From contig NC_037599.1 in assembly GCF_003073045.1 (NCBI RefSeq), forward strand, positions 744,001 through 808,000: a stretch of DNA of 64,000 bases. Direction: 5' to 3'. Shown here one piece after another: positions 21,205 to 32,511 of the stretch. The position numbers were made by a program, and so were the translations under genes. The notes below the pieces were generated by a model. That model did no database searches, had not been told where the DNA came from, and saw only the letters and a list, made by a program, of their open reading frames with translations. How positions within the stretch are numbered: position 1 is the first letter of the stretch; each line of letters begins with the position of its first letter. The DNA comes from Pomacea canaliculata (Eukaryota > Mollusca > Gastropoda > Architaenioglossa > Ampullariidae).

Positions 21205-22587
21205 TGGGCTCCTGTCTTTGATATCACGAGGTCACGGGTATAAATTGTGAGGAGCAGGGCTGAGGCCAAAAGTCAGTTTTCGCTGCTGTTTATGTTTGTT
21301 TTGTGTTACTCTCCCCCCTAGTGGGTCGGGGAGCCTGTCGGTGCTGCTCGGTGTTGTCTTGTGAAGATTTGACCTGACCAAACTTTATTTCCACCAGTGC
21401 GTTATTCCCGTAGAAACTGGTTAAGGTGAGTTTGAGTCAGTTTTGCATGTTAATATTTTTGAGTTTTGTAAGTTTTTGACTAAATGTACAAAAGTTAATT
21501 GGGAAATATTTTATTAGTAGTATTGTAAGTTGAAGCTGCCGGAAACGGTTCTAGTGTGTCTCAGTATATGTCTGAAACATTTTGATCATTTTATTTTCAG
21601 ATATTATTACATTTATTTCTGAAATTCAGGTTTTTCTGGGCTCTTGTGGGTCTTTGTAACATCACAACAGGGAAGGCGGGTGGCCGGGTGGGTGGAAGCA
21701 ATGACTGAGGCAGTAGAGCCACCTGGTGGGCCTGGACTGATGTCGCTACAACGGCTGCCATTGATGGTTGACTGCTCTATACACGAGCCCTTTGCTCACA
21801 AGCACCCAGCATGTCACGTGTGATGTCACAACCTGACCTACATCCACAGCGAGGCTCAGGACTTGATGACGCAGTCACTTGTGTAAGACTTGCAGGAAGC
21901 CATTGTCATGGAGCAGCTGCTTATGTTTACAGCTGGCATTCCATTCAACTCTGACCTTTAGAGCAGCTGAGTGAAACTGTCACTTTGTCCATTTAATGAA
22001 CTTTGCTATTAATAGGCGGAGTGATGGAAGCACTAAAGTAGGAACAGAGGGACGGACAAACAGACATTCAGTTAGAAGGACAAGAAGACCGAGAACCAGC
22101 GAGCTTTATAAACCACACGGCAAATGAAATTCTAAAAACTACAGACAGTTGACGAGAGCATCGAGTGGAAGAAAATGGCGAGAAAAAACCTGAGAGTTGA
22201 TGAGTATCGAGATGGAGTTGTTGCCCTTCTTGTCAGTCGAACGAAATTCGATTTCTTTCTCCTGTCTCTCCTTCTCCCGCTGTCTCTATCTCTGCCATTC
22301 ACTGACTTCTTCACACAATTCTTCCTCGCCTTATCCTGCCCTGCCTTTCTCTGCTCACCCTGTTTCCTACCCTGTTTATCCTAGCTTTATCCTGGCCTCA
22401 CTCCTGTTTCCTCCCCTATTTATTATAGTAATACTTCAGTGTTCCGCTCTTCGTTTGTCTCCTTCTTTCTTCTCTTCAGCTGTGACATATTAACAGACGG
22501 TTAAAATATGTAACTGGACACGTGACCTGATGTCGTCGATGACATGGAAGGGACTGAGACAGAAGAAAGACTTTCTGACCCTGTCTG
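21205..22587. other. No gene recognised
   Basis: Contains an AT-rich part (21420-21640) and a pyrimidine-rich part (22250-22480). Frames in the pyrimidine tract read as low-complexity Leu/Ser and are not convincing genes. Confidence 0.5.
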
Positions 22588-22681
22588 TCCACAGATGCTC
22601 GCCATGTCTGGCTCTCTGTCTCTCCACAGATGCTCGCCATGTTTGGCTCTCTGTCTCTCCACAGATGCTCGCCATGTTTGC
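22588..22681. repeat. 35-base tandem repeat
   Basis: 2.6 copies of a unit with CCACAGATGCTCGCCATGTT and TGGCTCTCTGTCTCT. Confidence 0.93.
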
Positions 22682-23301
22682 TGAAAACTAAAGGTGGTGA
22701 CACCTGTACATTTTGTGACAGCTGACAGTCACGTGCAGTGTCACGACGGTCTGTGGCCCAAATCAGTTAAACCCAACTTGTGCTGCTCGATGGCCAGCAT
22801 CAAAGAGCAGCAGCAAGCTTCCCGCTGAGCCACTCACCATAGCTTGTAGCCGCATCTCGCCATCCATCAACGCTTTAAAGGACTAGCGGCTACATGTTTA
22901 AAGGTGCAATAAACTATTTCCACAAAGTTCGTTGAATACATTCCTTTCGTTCTCGAGATGCAGGCTACAAACATCACCATGCATGAAGGTCAACAACAGT
23001 GATGTAAGACCAAACACAGCGATACACGTGACCTCACCCCCCTCGCGCGGGTCAATGGTTATTCATCGATAACCACAAATATTTTATCGTCGTGTGGATT
23101 TAGCCTTTGACCTTTTAATCCAGGGCTGCTTCCTGTGTTTCAACATCGTCGACGCTTTCGTCAACCAGAGGGCGTGCGACGAGGCCGTCGTTTGGCTAGA
23201 GCAACATCTATAAGCATGAAATAATTTCCCTGATGATTGTTACAATAATGAAGTGGCAGGAGTGCATTTAGAGATTTCACAGGTCACAGACTGACATCAG
23301 G
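22682..23301. other. No gene recognised
   Basis: Unique sequence with no supported exon or repeat. Confidence 0.5.
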
Positions 23302-23362
23302 TTTATTATTATTATTATTATTATTTATTATTATTATTATTATTATTTATTATCATCATCAT
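23302..23362. repeat. TTA microsatellite
   Basis: Two runs of TTA units ending in ATCATCATCATC. Confidence 0.93.
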
Positions 23363-24876
23363 CTGTGTCAGTAGGTTTTCTGATAGAGTGAGGATAGAAT
23401 CAGCGGCAGGACCACACCTCACCGACAAGCCAAATCACAAAGGACAGACACCTGACGGAAGTGCAGACGGTAGACGCCATTACAGTCAGGGTGTGATGCT
23501 CGACACACTTTTAAAAGGCAGTTCGGGGATTGTTTACAAATTTCAAAGTGTGTGTGTGTGTGGAAATAAACCAGTGGGTACACATGACGGGTTAGTCGAG
23601 GAGCTGACCTCCACCTTCTCAACAGCTGACCGCCACGACTGCTGACGAAGAAGCAAAGAGAGATGGAGTGGATGAAAATGGCCGCCAAGGACCTGGGCAG
23701 CTTTAAAAGGAGCCTCATGGCTGTTTTGTGACAGCGGCTGTCCCGCACATAAAAAGACAGCACTTACAATAATTGGATCGGCCAAGTCCGGCGAGAGAAA
23801 AATGACAAAGTTACAGCACGCCCCTCCGTGTCGAGGGCGCAGTTGGTCGACTCTCTGCAGCACCACTACCCCTCCTCCCTCCACACACGCACACCTTCTC
23901 TGGGCCCTCCAGCACCTGACCACAGTGCCCGCCCTTTTCTCGGTCGTGATGTCTTGAAGTGTGGAGCCCTCCCTTCATCCTCCCCCCACTTGTCTCCCCC
24001 ATTGCTGCAGTTGCTGCCCCTTACCTTGGGGGCGTGGGAGGAGACATGTAGACAATCTTCTCCCCGCCGCCTTGTTAGTTGAATGCACAAGAAAGCCTGT
24101 CTGAGTCGCCGCCGACCTCCGTGCTGCCTCCTCCAGCCTCGTGCTTGTTGGGGAGAAGATGAGACAGGACGACGAAACAGTTTTTAATCCACCATCTTGG
24201 TGGCTAGAGCAGGCGTGTCAGCCAATCGCTGTGACGATTGCTACCTGAAGGTGAAGGACGAGACAGGAGGTGTACGTCATCACGTCTGTACTTCCGGTCA
24301 GCAGTCACCACCACGAAATGAAGACTCGGATACTTCTTTAACACTGATATACGACTAGTACAATGTAAGAACTTTCAGTCCATTCTGAGACGTCTGAATA
24401 TTCCCCTCCGGCCTTTCTGACAACACCAGCATCCAGTGGACAGACTCAGCAGACATTCATGCGCATGCACTCCGTCATATGAGATATATATATACACACA
24501 TATTAATTCCATAACGGTCATATATACTTACTACATACAGCACGATACATAATAAGATAAATATCACAAGCTGTAGATCAAGGTGAGGAAGAGAGGAATA
24601 GCAGCTCGATAGAGTAACCAGTGGCGGAGGAAGATGCTCGACTTTGAGGAGTGAACACCCTGCTGACACTGAACACCGTTTACATTTTATGCCAACTCCG
24701 TATTTTTTTTTTTCTTTTTGAAGGCGGCTGCCCCACCCTACCTCCCCTGAGTTCCTCCACTGCTGACAGGCGGGCCGCACATTACAGACACTCATTGTGA
24801 ACATTTTTAACAAGATTTCACCAGACCGACAAAACCATTTCCAGACAGCCTGGTCGCCGCGACATCAGCTACCCGC
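23363..24876. other. No gene recognised
   Basis: Unique sequence. A short TA/CA run is at 24483-24502 and a T-tract at 24704-24719. The open frames overlap on both strands and have no family resemblance. Confidence 0.45.
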
Positions 24877-25019
24877 TCAAGAGTTGTTCAAGCAGCGCAG
24901 GCACCCGGCAGACGTAGCCAACGTTCGCACGTGACAAAGCCACTCGTCAACACTCTCGTTATGAACACACTCGCACGCGCTCTGCGGAACGCACTTGAAT
25001 CGCTTGCTGCACGGCAAGT
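24877..25019 (-). CDS. Candidate terminal exon of a small cysteine-rich protein
   Basis: On the - strand an acceptor-like CCTTCTCGTAG ends at 25020. From 25019 an open stretch of 46 codons runs to a TGA at 24877. It reads LPCSKRFKCVPQSACECV, then DEWLCHV and, near the end, GCLRCLNNS. Seven cysteines are spaced C-x5-C-x5-C-x-C and so on, with a Cys-x2-Cys near the end. This looks more like a domain of a secreted or extracellular protein than random sequence, but no family fits. No upstream exon was found, so it could be chance. Treat it as a hypothesis. Confidence 0.2.
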
Positions 25020-25687
25020 CTACGAGAAGGTTCCTTTGCCAAAGACGACAGCAGCGCCACCGCGGCAACCCCAGCGGCTGGAGTGAGCGCAACTTATGAC
25101 AGGGGTCACCAGGGTCACCAGGGGCACAACGTGCGACGTCCGACAAACGTTGTCTGCGGGTGGTCCTGGCTTCTGGCAAAGCCTGCAGAGCTCCACCCTC
25201 TGACTCCCGTTTGTCGCTCCCCACGTCATCAGAACCGCTAACGACCTTTGACATCCGAGTGTGAGTTCTCTTTCCTGACGCTGACCGGGTCGTGATCCGA
25301 TGGACTCGTGGACGGAAGTGGCGGTGGACCAACTGCTGATTGCCAACAACGAGGCGGTCCGCTTGATGTCACATAAACAGCAGCTGGTTCCGAGTGGAGC
25401 TCGGCGTCCACCCTCTCCGTTTTCACGCCGGGTGGTGTCCCCTTCTGGCCTGCAATACTCCATTTCAGGAAGCCATGGAAGGTTCTGGAATTTCAATACC
25501 GTTAGGAAATGGCACTCTCTTTGTCCTCTCGCTTTTACGACTGCGCTGTCATGGCTTCCCCTTGTTCTAGCGAGATTGAATAGCACCCGGCACGGAGAGG
25601 CCCCCGCACGTCACCAGCGGGGTAGGGAGCGAGTGCACAGCGCACGTCACTACATCACACAGGGGACGTCACTACCTCGTTGTCTAG
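25020..25687. other. No gene recognised
   Basis: Open on several frames of both strands, GC-rich, without recognisable domains. Confidence 0.4.
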
Positions 25688-26264
25688 AGACAGGGGAGAG
25701 CACTAGATTATAGCGAGCAGGTGGACAGGGGAGAGCACAAGATTATAGCGTGCAGGTGGACAGGGGAGAGCACAAGATTATAGCGTGCAGGTGGACAGGG
25801 GAGAGCACTAGATTATAACGAGCAGGTGGACAGGGGAGAGCACTAGATTATAACGAGCAGGTGGATAGGGGAGAGCACTAGATTATAACGTGCAGGTGGA
25901 TAGGGGAGAGCACTAGATCATAGCGTGCAGGTGGACAGGGGAGAGCACTAGATTATAACGAGCAGGTGGATAGGGGAGAGCACTAGATTATAACGAGCAG
26001 GTGGATAGGGGAGAGCACTAGATTATAACGTGCAGGTGGATAGGGGAGAGCACTAGATCATAGCGTGCAGGTGGACAGGGGAGAGCACTAGATTATAACG
26101 AGCAGGTGGATAGGGGAGAGCACTAGATCATAGCGTGCAGGTGGACAGGGGAGAGCACTAGATTATAACGTGCAGGTGGATAGGGGAGAGCACTAGATTA
26201 TAGCGTGCAGGTGGACAGGGGAGAGCACTAGATTATAACGAGCAGGTGGACAGGGGAGAGCACA
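25688..26264. repeat. 35-base minisatellite
   Basis: About 16 copies of a unit with GTGGACAGGGGAGAGCACTA and GATTATAACGAGCAG. Positions vary between AACGAG, AGCGTG and AACGTG, and between GGACAG and GGATAG; the variants recur in groups, suggesting repeated block duplication. Confidence 0.96.
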
Positions 26265-26391
26265 AGGGTGGAGGACAGGACACGTGATCACACAACACAA
26301 GCAGCTCGCAAGTACCGTAGGGGGCAGAGGTCGGGAAAACCTGAAATAGTCTACACGTGTCACTCGGGGGATAGTCGGGTGGAGGAGGTGC

Positions 26392-26600
26392 TGTGACGTG
26401 TGTAGTGTGGTCCGTTGTTATGCTGTGACGTGTGCGGTGTGGCCATTTGTTATTATGTGACGTGTGTAGTGTGGCCATTTGTTATTATGTGACGTGTGTA
26501 GTGTGGGCCGTTGGTATGCTGTGACGTGTAGTGTGGGCCGTTGTGAGGATGTGACGTGTGTAGTGTGGGCAGTTGTCATGATGTGACGTGTGTAGTGTGG
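26392..26600. repeat. 30-34-base tandem repeat
   Basis: About six copies of a unit with TGTGACGTGTGTAGTGTGGG and CCGTTGTTATGC or CCATTTGTTATTA. Confidence 0.93.
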
Positions 26601-27215
26601 TGTGGCCAGGCCTCGCTCTGCCACATGTCGAGACATCGCTTGTCTCTAGCCTGCAGCTTCCTACACCACCTTGTGGACACGTGACAGCTGCGTCACCCGT
26701 CACGGGAGCCGCCATTGTCTGTAGCCAGGATGTCGTCGCAGCTTTCTGTTCACTTCTCCTCGTGGAGTGAGATTTCATTCAATTTACTGCAGCTTCACTC
26801 GCTGTGATTTCATGGCGATGCAGTTAGATGTGATTTGAGTTGAACTCATTCCATTTTGCTCAAAGCTGATTGCATTTCGCGCGGCTCCTTCCTCGCTGAT
26901 TGAAGGTGATTGATGCTGAATGACTGTCCACGGCGCTGAAGCCCTGTTCACAGCGGCTTTCATTCTTTCCCGGAGAAAGACGCTGAGGCAGAAAAAAGAT
27001 TGACTATTAGTCTCAAGACCAGATCGATTTTTGATTGGGTGGCCACAGTACTGTCATGCGCACACGTCTTCAGCTTTAACAAGGAGATGGACTTGAGAGG
27101 AAATCACTTCCTGCACCTCCATCTTGTGACGTGTTTGTCGCCTGTTACACAGCAATGCATTCCACTTCTGCTTCCTTTGCTCCTTCCTTCTTCATTAGTG
27201 TAGGCACTAGTCACT
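26601..27215. other. No gene recognised
   Basis: Contains degenerate GATT/GAT-rich units (26780-26920) but no exon that I can support. Confidence 0.5.
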
Positions 27216-27550
27216 GGTTAGCTTAGAGCGTTGTTAGCGTGAAGTAGTACCATGAGTTAGCGTAGAGTAGTGCCATCAGTTAGCGTAGAGTAGTGCTTTA
27301 GTTAGCGTAGAGTAGTGCCATCAGTTAGCGTAGAGTAGTACCTTTAGTTAGCGTAGAGTAGTGCCATCAGTTAGCGTAGAGTAGTACCTTTAGTTAGCGT
27401 AGAGTAGTACCATCAGTTAGCGTAGAGTAGTGCCATGAGTTAGCGTAGAGTAGGGCCTTTAGTTAGCGTAGAGTAGTGCCATCAGTTAGCGTAGAGTAGT
27501 GCCATCAGTTAGCGTAGAATGCTGTCATTGGTCAGTGTAGGAAGTAGTCA
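27216..27550. repeat. 22-25-base minisatellite
   Basis: About 14 copies of AGTTAGCGTAGAGTAGTGCC followed by ATC or TTT; the last copies are degenerate. Confidence 0.95.
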
Positions 27551-27690
27551 TTAGCGTAGAATGTTGTTATTAATCTGAAAAGTATGGCGTTCAACATGTT
27601 CCAACCCTAACCCTTGTGACGAACTCTACACATTGTGAAGTTAAATAAGTAAAGATAAATAAGTAAAGATAAATAAGTAAACCATAAATA

Positions 27691-28235
27691 CAGTGATACC
27701 TCGGTTCTCGAACGCCTTGACTTTCGACCAAATCGGTATTCGACCAGGAAATTCGAGAAAATTTTGTCTTGGAATTCGAACAAATATTTGGAACTCGAAC
27801 ATCCGAACGTCCGAGATGAGCCGAGTTGAGCCGAATGGCGTTCATTCTGCCCAGCGCGCCTTGCTTGCGTCATCAGTGACAATAACCATCCCCCTTCCCT
27901 CCTCCCTCCACATTCATTCCCTCCTGCCATAAAGTTTGGTACAGGTACAGTAAATGAAACACAATTTACTGTACTGTACAGTACATTTTTATTTTTATTT
28001 TATTTTATTTTTTTGTTTTAATAAATACACTTTTATTTCTCATTTCTTGTTGAGACTCACGTTTTTCTACATATTATATACAAATTAGGCCAGTAAATAG
28101 GCATTTTCTGGGGCTTGGAACGAATTAATCCAGTTTCCATTATTTCCTTTGGGTTTCATTGCTTCGGTTCTCGAACAATTTGGTTCTCGACCGTCCTCCC
28201 GGAACGAATTATGTTCGAGAACCGAGGTATCACTG
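27691..28235. mobile_element. MITE, Tigger/pogo-like, 545 bases
   Basis: The element starts CAGTGATACCTCGGTTCTCG and ends with its exact complement; the inverted repeat is 23 bases, perfect. It is flanked by TA on both sides (27689-27690, 28236-28237), the target duplication of Tc1/mariner/pogo transposons. The inner part repeats the TTCTCGAAC theme several times. It encodes no transposase and depends on one elsewhere. Confidence 0.92.
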
Positions 28236-28237
28236 TA

Positions 28238-28575
28238 TCATGTATTCAGGAAAGAGTTAAAGAAAACAACTTTATGTTAATGTGTTGATCAAGTTTCCTT
28301 ACTTTTAACTTGGTTTTCCTTTGTGTTGTTAACGTGTGTTGTCAATGTTTCTGTGTATATATATCTACACACACTAGACCTGTGACACGACCTGCTACAT
28401 GTCGGTGCTACACTCCGATGTCAAGGACCTGTTGTAGACGTAGGAGAGCAGTGTCGTAACTGTGTCAAGCTGACCTACAAATGTAGAAAAACTAGAAATA
28501 AAGACAAGATGTCACGATGAGACACTAGCAGCTTGTGGTGGACATGACTGACAGCCAGCCTTGGTGACACTATAG
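28238..28575. other. No gene recognised
   Basis: Flank of the MITE without coding features. Confidence 0.5.
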
Positions 28576-28581
28576 GTAGGG

Positions 28582-28652
28582 TGACGTCACATGCAGGCTA
28601 CACTACGAGGTATACTTCATAGCTGTCATGACGTCACATGCAGGCTACACTA
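28582..28652. repeat. Two-copy duplication
   Basis: TGACGTCACATGCAGGCTAC followed by ACTAC occurs twice (28582 and 28629 onward), about 47 bases apart. Confidence 0.85.
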
Positions 28653-28857
28653 CAGTGAGTCTGAACGTGTTCACATAGTCAGTGAACTTTGCAAGTGTTG
28701 TGTGAGAAATGGAGTTTACCCGAGCTGCCAGAGTGAACTACCCAGGCATCCATGTCCCCCGCCGCCCACGTGACCTGAAGACAGGACATCTCGACCTACA
28801 GATTCTTGTCAGCCACACGAATGTACACAGACGACTGGCCTGTAGTGCATTGCTTCC

Positions 28858-29345
28858 ACATAGCCACAGCGTGACAGCTTTGTCACACTTGCTCACACCT
28901 TTGTCCACATCTACATAGCCACATCGTCACAGCTTTGTCACACTTGCTCAAACCTTTGTCCACATCTACATAGCCACATCGTCACAGCGTTGTCACACTT
29001 GCTCACACCTTTGTCCACATCTACATAGCCACATCGTCACAGCGTTGTCACACTTGCTCACACCTTTGTCCACATCTACATAGCCACATCGTGACAGCTT
29101 TGTCACACTTGCTCAAACCTTTGTCCACATCTACATAGCCACATCGTCACAGCGTTGTCACACTTGCTCACACCTTTGTCCACATCTACATAGCCACATC
29201 GTCACAGCGTTGTCACACTTGCTCACACCTTTGTCCACATCTACATAGCCACATCGTGACAGCTTTGTCACACTTGCTCAAACCTTTGTCCACATCTACA
29301 TAGCCACATCGTCACAGCGTTGTCACACTTGCTCAAACCTTCGTC
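28858..29345. repeat. 55-63-base minisatellite
   Basis: About eight copies of a unit with CACATCGTCACAGCGTTGTC, ACACTTGCTCACACCTTTGT and CCACATCTACATAGC. Variants GTGACAGCTTTG and GTCACAGCGTTG alternate, and the pattern of three units recurs. Confidence 0.95.
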
Positions 29346-29780
29346 AACATTTGCTGGTTAAGAAGGGTTTATTATAAAGTATATGTAACAGAGTTATCAC
29401 CCCTATAGACACAAAGATGGCGGCACCAGAGGTCGCGGGTGCGTGGGGAAGCTGTAGAGATAACCTCACGTCCACACATCGCTCACCTCTCATCGCCCGC
29501 TTATCCCGACGATGAATCGGTGAGGAGTGACGATGTCGTCAAATATTCATGCAGTGGTGACCTCCCCTGGTCCTACCCTCCGGCAGGTGGCGTGACGAGA
29601 CTCGCGCCCGCCACTCTCATTTGCATAACGTACTCGCTTCCAGACACGCGCTGTAGGCCTGCTGACGTCACCGCTACGAATGACGTCAATTCACTAAACA
29701 AATCACAGATCACGAATCACAAATCACGTGATTAAGTCTGGTTTCGGGGATAAAGCGCACCGACTATTCCTGTCTTTCTG
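29346..29780. other. No gene recognised
   Basis: Contains a short repeat of ATCACAGATCACGAATCAC (29701-29727) and otherwise unique sequence. Confidence 0.5.
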
Positions 29781-30305
29781 TGTCAGCAGACTGCCGGCTC
29801 TCTATGTCAGTCAGCAGACTGCCGGCTATCTATGTCACTGTCAGCAGACTGCCGGCTATCTATGTCACTGTCAGCAGACTGTCGGCTATCTATGTCACTG
29901 TCAGCAGACTGTCGGCTATCTATGTCACTGTCAGCAGACTGCCGGCTATCTATGTCACTCGGTGTCAGCAGACTGCCGGCTATCTATGTCACTCTGTGTC
30001 AGCAGACTGTCGGCTATCTATGTCACTGTCAGCAGACTGCCGGCTATCTATGTCACTGTCAGCAGACTGCCGGCTATCTATGTCACTCTGTCATCTCTGT
30101 GTCAGCAGACTGCCGGCTATCTATGTCACTCGGTGTCAGCAGACTGCCGGCTATCTATGTCACACTGTGTCAGCAGACTGCCGCTGTCTATGTCACTCGG
30201 TGTCAGCAGACTGTCGGCTATCTATGTCACTCGGTGTCAGCAGACTGCCGGCTATCTATGTCACTCGGTGTCAGCAGACTGCCGGCTATCTATGTCACTC
30301 GGTGT
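29781..30305. repeat. 29-34-base minisatellite
   Basis: About 16 copies of GTCAGCAGACTGCCGGCTAT followed by CTATGTCACT, some with an added CGGT or CTGT. All three + frames stay open through it by periodicity. Confidence 0.95.
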
Positions 30306-31529
30306 CCGAGGTGTAGCCGGACCACAAGGAGATAACATCAATGTTTGCTTGCACCTGGTGGCCATGAATACAAAATAAATAATATACTAGTTTAATAAAT
30401 GTTCTCACGTGACCAATATTTTAGTCCTAGTCACGAGCAGCAAATAACAAAGTAAATAAAGTGATCGAATTATCGATCCTTCAATCCATCCATCCATTGC
30501 TACTGTCTATTTTTATGTTTTTGAACTCTGATTAGACTTTGTAAACGATCTGGACTCATCCTTCCAAAGCTTCTAATCACAGAACTGTACCGGAAGCTGG
30601 GGGTCTTGACCCCGCAGACAACTGAATCACCTGACCGATCTTTTGTTGCCAGAGGTTTTCATTACCTCCCTTCAAAGAGATTTTTTTTCAAAAACGGCCG
30701 CACGTGCTGAGGCGAGTTACATTATTTATTTCGATGCTCACAAGACAAGAAAACAAGTTCGCTGGCGTGACGACGAAGACAAACTCTGGACAGGTCACGC
30801 CACCTGGGGGCCAAGGAGGCTGGGAGGACCACCTGTGGGGGAGGTTGTGGGGGTGTTGTTCCGTCTGACAGGTCACGTGGTGCGTAATCAGCGAGCAGCG
30901 ATGGTGGCGATGAGGAGGAGAAACGAGATGTGTGGCGATGATGAGAAGCGTGACGTCAAAGGGTCATGCAGTGTGTCAAAGGGTCATGCAGTGTGACAGG
31001 GTCACTCAGCAATACAGAGGCACTCGGCTTGACACTTCTAGCGACACGCTCTAGTTTTTGACATCGGGTTGTTGTTGTCAACATGGCTGCCCACCACCCT
31101 GTGTGGAAATATCAGCAAGGGGTCTGGAGTCGTCTCCCCTCTAACCGAGCTTTGACTGGGGCAGGAGGAGGTGGAACCCCAGCAGGACCGGCGTTGACAT
31201 GATTGAGTGTCGGGGGTCCGTGTACAGCGACTTCTCCTCAACGGCGGCAATGGAAGGTGTGGACAGACCAAAGACATGTCAGGCCACTGTCTGACTGCAA
31301 GACTGTGTCACAGTTGATGACATTCACCTCGGTGGTGTCGTGTCATGACAGTCCAAGTTGTTTGTTGACGTGGACATGTCCGGGGGTCAGAGTCGCGCTA
31401 CAGTCACGTTTCCTTCTCGTGGCAGCGCAAACTGAAATCAGTTTCAAAAACTATTTTCATTGTGTTTTATGAAACGCTAGTTCGACAAACAAGTTTGTAA
31501 AACGGGTTTTGTTTCTCCTGTGACTCAGC
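30306..31529. other. No gene recognised
   Basis: Contains a short duplication (AAAGGGTCATGCAGTGTG, 30958-30992). Open frames at 30643-30996 and 31203-31472 have no recognised domain. Confidence 0.45.
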
Positions 31530-31800
31530 ATGAAATACAAAATGAAAGGAGGAAAGATTTCGAGAGAGAGAGAGCAGAAGAAGAAAAGAAGGTCAACACT
31601 GAGGAGCGCTTTAGAACAAAAAAAGAAGAAGCCTCATTTCCAATAAGATAACTGCAAAGAAAATCCCAAAAAGAAGATTAAAGCTCAGGACGATACGTTT
31701 AGAGAAGGAAAGAAGTGCAGAAAAAAAATTTGAACAGAAACGAAAGAGCAGAGGAAGAAAGAAAAATACAAGGGGCACGATCCTGATTTGTAGGGGGGAG
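31530..31800. repeat. Purine-rich tract
   Basis: About 270 bases dominated by GA and AAG units on +. No gene resembles it. Open frames on - through it read as low-complexity Phe/Leu. Confidence 0.75.
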
Positions 31801-32141
31801 CAAAAAGTCCTTTTACTGTTTGTTCCTTGCCACAAGCGAGCCTCGTCTTCGCTCCGCTGCGTCCTGGACAAACAGACGACAACCACCACCTCAACACCAT
31901 CCTCTCCCTAGCTATCGCTCGGTGCAGGGGGCGCTGCGCTCAGGAGAAAGGTTCACCGGTGAAAGGGAGGCGCCTCGTGAAAGGAGTTACTTTGTGTGGA
32001 GTGAACTTTTTATTATTTGACGTGTGTGGCACCACCTCACCTCCTCACCACCACCCCGTGTCATGTCACGTGTCCACGAGCCATCCTTCAGTTAGAAATC
32101 CTCTCTCTAAACACATGGCTGACCTCACACAGGTAGTGCAA

Positions 32142-32330
32142 GCGACCAATGTGACCAGTGTGACCTGTGACCAGTGTGACCAATGTGACCAGTGTGACCT
32201 GTGACCAGTGTGACCAATGTGACCAGTGTGACCTGTGACCAATGTGACCAGTGTGACCTGTGTGACCAGTGTGACCTGTGACCAATGTGATCTGTGACCG
32301 ATCTGACCAATGTGACTTGTGACCTGTGTG
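32142..32330. repeat. 9-10-base tandem repeat, GACCAGTGT type
   Basis: About 20 units of GACCAGTGT, GACCAATGT and GACCTGTGA. Confidence 0.94.
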
Positions 32331-32474
32331 GAGCAAACTGCACTTTGATTTGTTGTCCAAACACCTGTCCCAGAGTGGAGGCAGCTGTGCGATGTGTGTG
32401 ACAAGGCCTTCGTGACCTTCGCCGCCTTCACACAATCAGTGAAGCACGTGATCACCTGTACACTCTATATTTAT

Positions 32475-32511
<37 letters not shown>

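Noticed and set aside
29728..30378. Three + frames of 167-216 codons with CHCQQTAGYL-like repeats
   Set aside because: Periodicity of the 29-34-base array.
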